Source of the DNA: Saccoglossus kowalevskii
Lineage: Eukaryota; Hemichordata; Enteropneusta; Harrimaniidae
Assembly: GCF_000003605.2 (NCBI RefSeq)
Contig: NW_003149272.1
Coordinates: 241,784-282,737 of the forward strand
Reading direction: 5' to 3'
Length of the DNA stretch: 40,954 nucleotides
Shown here: positions 15,101 to 24,100 of the stretch, one piece after another
How positions within the stretch are numbered: the first letter of the stretch is position 1
Layout of the letters: every line of letters starts with the position of its first letter
The notes under the pieces: model-generated
The model's input: only the letters and a program-made list of their open reading frames with translations
What the model was told of the DNA's origin: nothing
The model's database searches: none
Made by a program: the position numbers and the translations under genes

Positions 15101-18100
15101 GCATAATCATTCCATATTTGAAATTCGCATTTCCTTTTATGTATGATAGTAAGAAAATATCCCGTGAATTCCACAAAATTACGACACGCTGTAACTTACG
15201 TTACGGTGACAGATGTATAATAATACAAGGTATACTGAGGTCCAAAGTTCAAGCAGGTTGTCAAGTAACTATGACGCCAACAGACATATTTTTCACACAT
15301 TAATTGCAAACCAGGGGAGTAAACATTTGTTTTGGGTATTATTCATTACTATGTCAACAAGCCAAATGTTGAACCATAAATACAAAATTTCAATGAAGGT
15401 TTTTTTTTTTGTCAGAAAGTTGCATTTACTCTTCGAGTGTTTACTTTTAATAGTTCATAATCGCAAATAAATATAGGTGTACAAATAAGCATATGTGAAA
15501 CATTGTAAAGTTTATAAAGTTTGGCGCATTGCATCATGGGAAAAGGTATTTTCATCAAACGAACTCAGCATGCAACAAATTTGAAAATGTAATTCACACA
15601 TGCCGTACTTCATTGGCTACAAACATAATACATGGCAGACGTAAATACAATTGATACGATCGATAATAAACATAACTTTACGGTGTTAAGTTTTTAAACA
15701 GCACTCTGCCATGTGACATTATAGGTATTCATATCCTCAAAATTTTGATATTATAAATAATCCATCAAATTTTGACAACAAAAAATTTTGAAATTTATGA
15801 ATAATTTTGTCAACAAAATAAATGACCGTGAAAAAAGTACTAATGGTTGAACGAAGTTATAAAATAATGATGAAAAACATATTTTTCTTTGTCAATTTAA
15901 AGATGGAATATAGAGTGAAAATTTTATAAGATTAGAAATCCTTTGAAATTTTTGGAATCTGAAAAACAAGAAACTTTGGCTTCTTGTTTATGATTCTTGA
16001 ACTGTAGCAGAATAATTATTCTGGCTTTTATTCATTTACTTTATTACTTTCAAAAATAATATTGTTGTCATGGAAACTATAACCCTTTTTTAATATACCA
16101 CTTTATGGATGATGAATTACTAATTCAAATTTTTATTACAAGTTTATCACCGGCATTCAAAGAAATAATGTAATTTAAGTTGTATGAAATCGTCATAATT
16201 TTATAATTAATTAATATAATTTTCAAATCACAGATAGCTTAAAAATGTTTTTATTCTGTATTTGCTTAATTATTACTGTACCATATACAGTTACATAAAT
16301 AAGAGAGGTGTGTCTATAATTCAGTATAAAATAATAAATGAATGAATAAATAAATAAATGAATGAATGAATGAATGCATGAATGCATGAATGAATGAATG
16401 AATGAATGAATGAATGTTGGTTTAAGTGCAGTTCTATTTGAGTGGCATTTCTAATATAGCAAGTACAATATTGTGTAGATTGAATTCTACACATACTTTT
16501 CTACAGATATACAAGTTAGTTTGTGTACAGTACAACACATACATTGTCTGATTCAAATCCATATATCCTGCTGCCAAAACTGAATTCTGACTCAGAGGAA
16601 GTATCACTTTCATTCCAATGGGCAAGAAATTCAATCTAACAAAGTCATTATAAATACTAGGACCAAAAAAAACAAAACAATATTAAGGTAGGAGCCTACT
16701 CATAAATTAAAAAACTCAGAATTTTTTCATTTTGCAATAAATTGTACTCCAAGGCAATATAAGGATATTGACCTAAAAAAAGTTGGGGGTCACCAGCCTT
16801 TTTTCCCGAGAAATTAATGGTTGTATTTTAGTGGAAAGTCGCCATTTTGACACTATTATAACACTTTTACCACAGGTTTCTATGGCAGAGATATTTTGCA
16901 ATATCTCAAAATTTAGCCTGGTGACATAGGCTGAAAAAATCATATATTGTTAATGATGGAGTACTTTTTGTTGTTCTGAATTATTTAAAAAATCTGGGTT
17001 TTAAAAAGTGTCAAAAAATGAAATTTTTCTTTAACATTGTGTTCTATGGAATTGTTCTAAAAATAACAATTTTCGAGAAATATTAGGACATGTTTCTCAA
17101 AAAGCATAACTGTAACACACAAAATAATGCTATTTCATTGTACAATGGGACATTAGCTTCATTATTGTACATAATAAACTAATGAACATTGTTATGCGAT
17201 TTATGACCAATTTTGTCAAAAATTATGACTAGGCTTCTACCTTAATACATATTGGTAGATAAATTTTAATTATAATTGCAAACTAAGACGGATTATTCAA
17301 AATAATTTAAAAAAAACACACACAATTTTGAACTACAAGGTTTGGAGTCCCGTGGTTGAATTAAGAAGGTTATGCAAATAAATGTATGTTCAGTTTTACA
17401 GGCCAGATGATACAGAATGAATATATTATAAATTAATATTCAATCCATATATATAGCATGGCACACAAAAGCAAGGTCCAAGCTGAGTAAACGCAGAATG
17501 ACAAATGAAGCCAATTATGCAGCTAGATTATTTTCAGGATGGATGTTTAGTATAAAAACATGGAAAGACTGTGGCGATTGGCAATATGAATTATCTATTT
17601 GTAATACATTTTTTTTCCAATGTTGAAATAATTTAGAAATTTTTACAGGCTAGTATTGCGCAGCAGATATTTACCAAATGCAGATTTCTAAACTGACTGA
17701 TTCACTGGCACCAATCTATGATGAAAATAAAGTAGTCCACAATACAAAATTAAGTTACCCAGAGTACAAAATGTTTCAATATTTAAAGACCCATTATTAA
17801 TGAACACCAAAAATAGCGCTCAGTTCTTTTCAAGTCCAGAAGTTGTAAACATTTTTCCCATCAAATTCCTGTAGAATAGATTTTCATCAGATTATATGTC
17901 ACTTTATAGCCCTAAATGTGATATACTAGTATACGACTATATCTATAAATATGGATTATTATAATAAATGATGTGTGAAGATTCTGTCAAAATACACAAG
18001 CAGAAAAGTTTTCACTAATAAGCAAAAATTATTTTGCTATTGGGTAACATGAAATGCTGCTTTAAAGACAAACGAGCAAATTAAACATAAATAATTAATT

Positions 18101-21100
18101 ATTTATATATTTATCATTATGCATTTTTTGATACCAACAAAACCATGTTAAATATCCAGCAATTGTATTACAGTGTCCCCCCCTATAGCAGTAAAGTGAG
18201 TGTATCCAATGTCTTTCAAACCCTCAGATCAATTTTAATAGTGCTACCAGTTATCCAGTCATCATTAAAGATTTTAATAGTAAGTGTAAAGTAATGAATT
18301 ATGATTCTTACTCCAAATAGTAGTATTCAAGCTACGCTTAGCACAGGCTTAGCGTTCATGCATATTTTTTTAGCATGGGCTATTAAGGTATTTGACCTCT
18401 TAAGCTACGTTCTCACACATCTAAAAAAACGTTTTTTTGTTGTGCAAATATTAGATAATCAGCTGAATTGTCTGCTCACGTTCTTTAATACTTTAAACAC
18501 TGGTGTTTTGCGCCCACAATGAATCATGCCACGGAAAGGTCAATAAACAAATGGAAAGGTCAATCGAAAACATGGAGTCCCCTCTGGTAAATGCACTTGC
18601 TTTGTTTCTGTTTCTAAGCTTGAGAAGAAGGCAATGACGATCGATTAATAAAGATTTCGAAGAGAAAGAAATCGCCAACTTGTCAGGTCGAACAAGATCG
18701 AGAAATGATCAGTTCATGTTCACGCTATTCGCGTGTATGAATAACGCAACAACAGACCCAGCAACCCGAGGGATTTGAACTTGACAATGGGGAAATAACT
18801 GGTGGGAAGAAATAGAATTCTCTCCAAACAGATATCAGTAATCTAGTTTCTTCGTCTGACCAGTTCGACATGCGATTTGTGACCTCTGATACCATCTTGT
18901 GTAATGTCAAGAAAATAATGTCAAAATAAGTTGGCGATAGAGGACTTTTGGCTGTCGTATTGTGTTCACACAGCACATACCATTGTGCAAGAGCCGGTGT
19001 GACAACAGCGTTTAAGATCTGGTCCACCCTTTTTAGGGCGGTGTCAAAAACGCTAGCGACACAATGGCGTATTCTGTTCACACAAACATTTTAACAATGT
19101 TCTCAAATAAAAGGCGTTGTGACAACGGCTTATTTCGTCTAGTGAGAACACCACTTTAGTCTGAGCTAAGGAGCTGTGTGTGAATAATATTAAAGCACTA
19201 GTACATGATGTTTACAATAATGCAACAGTTTTTATTTTAAAACTATCGCCATACGTCAACCGGGCACAGGGTTGGGCATATTTGGTCTGAGGTACGATAT
19301 ACAGTTACAGCTTTGGTTTCAGGCAAAAAAAAAGAAAAGAAGTAAATGTAATGGAATGTAGTAAATTATCCAAGGAAATGTCCCCAGACATCTTCTTTTA
19401 CTGCTCCACATATACATTTTCGATGTAATGATACAAATTTTGTTCACACTGTAATTAGAAAACTTAAATACCTCTTCTTTAAGAATATAACCATTCGACA
19501 TGTCACCCCCATTTTCATTTATGTTGTTCACTAGGAGAAAACCAATGTCTGCCTGCACTGACAGGTTTGCCAGATAAATATTCTCTCCCAAGCTGATTTT
19601 TACTTGCATTTCTATGATTGGATACTGGTTTGCACTGATTCTGCATTAAATTACTAAGCATAGCTGCAGGTACTACTGGTATAAACAGATCAGTTTGAAC
19701 ACCAGTTTTTTATATAAAAAGAAACAATTTTGTACTATCCTCGGGGGCGGAGCTACGTCACAGACGTTCCACGTTGCTAAGACGCGCACCACTGTACCAT
19801 GCATTTCTATATGGGCTCTGTGCGCGCTGCTGTGGAACGCCGGTCGAGCCAGTGAAAATTCAAGAAAACAACACAAACTCAACTTTGAAGTAATCCCGAA
19901 CAACCAAATTTATATATGTTACACACGTAGGGCTAATCTTGTTACACTGTTCAGAGGAGTCTCAACAATCATCCCAAAGTACCGTTTTCTGCGAGTTTTG
20001 GGCCTTTGTTTTCACCGCCGCTGGTTGCCAGGCGGTGAAAATGCCCGGATGTCCGCCCCCGAGGATTGTAAATATTACTCAGTGTCTATTAGGAACAGTC
20101 ATAATATTCTTACTTTACACTCACTGTAACCATTGGCGACTATACTGATTGATCATTTCAATTCACTGACGTGTTACTGATTGTAAATCTTAGATTCAGC
20201 TGCAAGAAACTCACAAGATAATCCTACTGCCTCCATCTGTTTTCTCTGCCTCGCTATTGAAATCTTTCACAAAATATTTTTCTGTAGCAGGGCAGACAAA
20301 TCCGAGGCAGGTGGGGTACTCAAAAGTGCAAGTTATTTACCAAATACAGTTAAGTTTGACCTGTCATAGTGGGGTTAAAAACTTACTTGATTTTCAGCTT
20401 GGGGGTAGGAATTAAATTTGTATGTGTGATTTTTAAAATTTTTTTGAGCACAACACAGAGCATTTTGCCACAGAAACTATTATGTTTGAGAACAGAAATA
20501 TATCACAGCAGAGTAATATTATATGTTAATTAAGACTAAACATTAAAAGTATGGTATGCCAATTGATTGGTTGAGGGGGAGGGGTGTAACCTATATGATT
20601 TTCAAGCCCCAGGTAGGACTTTAATTATTATGGGTTTTCCCACACACACCAGAGAATATCTATTGTTTGCTGTAGCAACCCGAAAAACTTTCAGAAAGTA
20701 AATTGAAAAGCAAGATTAATGCGTTTCTGATTCTAATTTCTTTCATACTGCCTCTACGAGAGCTAGAGCTTTGTAGTATTTTTGCATTAATGTTTATAAA
20801 TACCAGAAAAAATATCATGAATTCATCAAGCTCAGAGTGAATATTTAAATAGATGCACGTCAATTAACAGAATTGGAACATGAGAAAATTTGCTTTTTAA
20901 AGAAATTGAGTATTAGAATAGTCTAAAGTGTAAATGCTTTCACTTTAATTTTTTTTGGTGATGGTTCAATTGGGTCCAACATAAATAGACCAGAATGAGT
21001 TCTTTCTTCTCCATCTCATTGTATAATGTACAATAGGGTGTAACGGTAACAATTGATGAAATGAATAGGGTGGTATCACTTTTGTAAACTTTCAGAAAAG

Positions 21101-24100
21101 AATTCATCTACCGTACTTCCTGAAACTGAAAGCAGCTAAATTTGGAATTTAGATACGAGTTATTATTTTTCTATGGTTGAAAAAGGAAATATTTTAATGA
21201 TTGAGTAATCAGCCATTTTGTTTTTTGGTTTATATGCATTTGTATTGGAGATACACACACTTCCATGTTTAATATGTTAGTAATAAAAACAAAACACAAA
21301 AATTAAATTTTCAAACTGTAAACATTTAAAATAATAGATTTTTTCAAATGCCCGATTCAGCTGTGGTGTTGACTTGATCAGATTATAACTGTTTTAAAGG
21401 GGAAGATGGCAATCCCAGGGAGTACACCATGGCAGTACAGAGTGGAAGGGAACTACTGTGAGCTTGTTTACTTTTAATCTTTTTTATTTTTCTATTGTGA
21501 TGTTACTAACCTGTTAAATTCAGTGTCAGATTACAGGTTTTGTAAGATACTAGTGTATACAGTATTAACTGAATAATGAAAGTGACAATTTTCATAGGTA
21601 TTTATCACTTAATAGCTAACAAGGTCGTTGTGTCGTCACCGGAAGCGCTGTCCCAGCACAAACCTGTGTCATATGACGCCTTACCGTTGTGTCGTCACCG
21701 GAAGCGCTGTCCCAGCACAAACCTGTGTCATATGACGCCTTACTAGCCGATTTTGGCTAAAATTCCGCTCCGCCGCCTCTTCACACTAGTGTTTATACAC
21801 GGAACTTGATATTGCTTTTTACAATTTGGGTTGCCTTTGAACCACATATTTTAGTGAAATATTGTTTATAGAGTGAAATAATATTGTCATACATAATTCA
21901 AACTTTGAAACAACAAAAACTAACACATAATAACGATAATCAAATTTGTGTTTGAAGTTCGAAAGTAGTTGCATTATTTCCGGTTTCAACTAGTTCGAAA
22001 ATAGAACGTCCTTGAGCGCAATAAAATCACGCGTAGAACTCAATCCGAACCAGACTCCAGCAGCGTAAACTTATTGCAAATTTGCACAATTTTGGGCCCA
22101 GTTTGTTCTTACAAGTTTTCTAAGTTTCATTTATCACTATTTAGTAAACAGGTCTCTGAAACGATTTAATATATCCGTAAAATACGTGTCAATCGACGAT
22201 TGACTTTGAAACGTTCGAAATTTCGAACAAACTCCCGGCACACCTAGCGCGATATGCGTCAGATCGGTGTGGAAGACGCCGAACTGCAGTGTCAATGCCA
22301 ACAAGGTGTTAATTAATAATCAGAGTTTGACACTTACATGACAGTTTCTATTATGACAACTATGAATTGGTATTGTAAATATGCATGGGTCAAAGGTTAA
22401 GGTTTCATCACCACAGTAGTGTGGTAATGTGACGATATGTTCTTTGAGGTGGCACTGGGTAATATCTAGAACAGAATCTTTATAGACATGTATGTCTACA
22501 TGTTTACAAAATTCCACAATATCAAAAATCTTGAAAACGGATGCAGTTCTAGACATATCTGCCATTTCCTGCATAGCAGATTCATTTACGTATATAAATA
22601 ACATTTGTTTTCTTCATTTTTTTTAAATAGATAAGTACTTATTACATTAGTAACTTATGTTTTCAAGAATAATACTGCATTGTAAACAATATTTTTTTTC
22701 AATCAAATGTTTGTGTTTTTTGTAAATATTTTTTTTTGGTATCCTGTCTATTTCTTTGTGCAAAGTTGTACGATATTGTTAAGTCCCACTCCCATAATTT
22801 ACTTATTTAGTAACTTAGAAACTTGTTTTTTTCTAGAATTAGACTGCATTGTAAACAATATTTTTTTTTAATCAAATGGTTTTTTTTGGTAAATATTATT
22901 TTTGTATCCTGTCAATTTCTTTGTGCTAAGTTGTACAATATTGTTAAATACCCCTTACATAATTTACTGATCAAGTTCTAATAGCCTATCTTCAAACCTG
23001 GAAATTAAATACACATGTAATTAAAATAAAGTGGAATATAGTTATTAAAGCAAGAATATAGGCCAGAGACAGACTCAAACACTGAACAAAAGGATTGTAA
23101 TTTACAAATTATTTCATTATTATTTACGCTAAAAGTTGATCAGAAATATTCTAAAACGTAAACAAATTATTAAATCATCAAATTCAATATATTAGTTGAA
23201 TTAAATTGCATATTTTAAATAGTTGTTATTAATCCACTGCATCTGACACCTCAATAAGTAGGCCAAACTGAAGGTCAAATCTAGGTTACAGAGTTAGTAC
23301 TGCGAATAAATCTTACTATGGCATATGCTCATTACTGCTAAACCTCAAGTAAAATATTATTTATCAATAATAATGCTAGTGAAGTTATACATTTACTGGA
23401 TAATATTACAACAACTGTGTCATCCATACATTCCACGATAATTAATTGTCATTCAGAAAGATACCCATTTATTACATGCCCAGACTGACTACTGTAAATC
23501 ATCTAGTTTCACTGTTAGATATTTACGCGATTTTGAGCTTACATGGCGACAAAACTTTCACAAAAATCACTTAAAAATTGTCACTGCTACAAATATTTGG
23601 GATTTTTACAATTAGTCTCTTGCAAAAATAAGCAGTTTATAGTATGAATGGAAACAAACATTCAGTTAAAGAATTTAGTCACATGACTGATGTGAATCAA
23701 GAAACATAAACATGAACTTGATTCATTTTGAATAAATCAGTCATGGTCACATTACATCTAATGGTGTTTGCTTATTCTTGCCATGTGCAGTCAATCTCAA
23801 CATTATCATTGCTAGCACAAAACTCTGGATACTGTATGATTAATAAGGTTTATGGTTTATTAGATTGGATTAAGAAATTAGGATTTTCAAGCAAACAACA
23901 ATACTGGATGTTTTATTAGTTTTGAACCAGATAATTTATGCTAAACAGTTGTAATACAAGCATGAAATATGTTTGCCTCCATCTGATCGACTGATAAATT
24001 GTTAACATATGGGCCATTATTATACAACTTATGTGACATTCGTGACATTATGGCTAACATTAAAATACATTTCATAGGGTGTGTCATTTTTGGCTGGGTT

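Noticed and set aside
19695-20129. 144-codon plus-strand frame
   Set aside because: It spans a foldback element with perfect inverted ends and shows no protein-family features.
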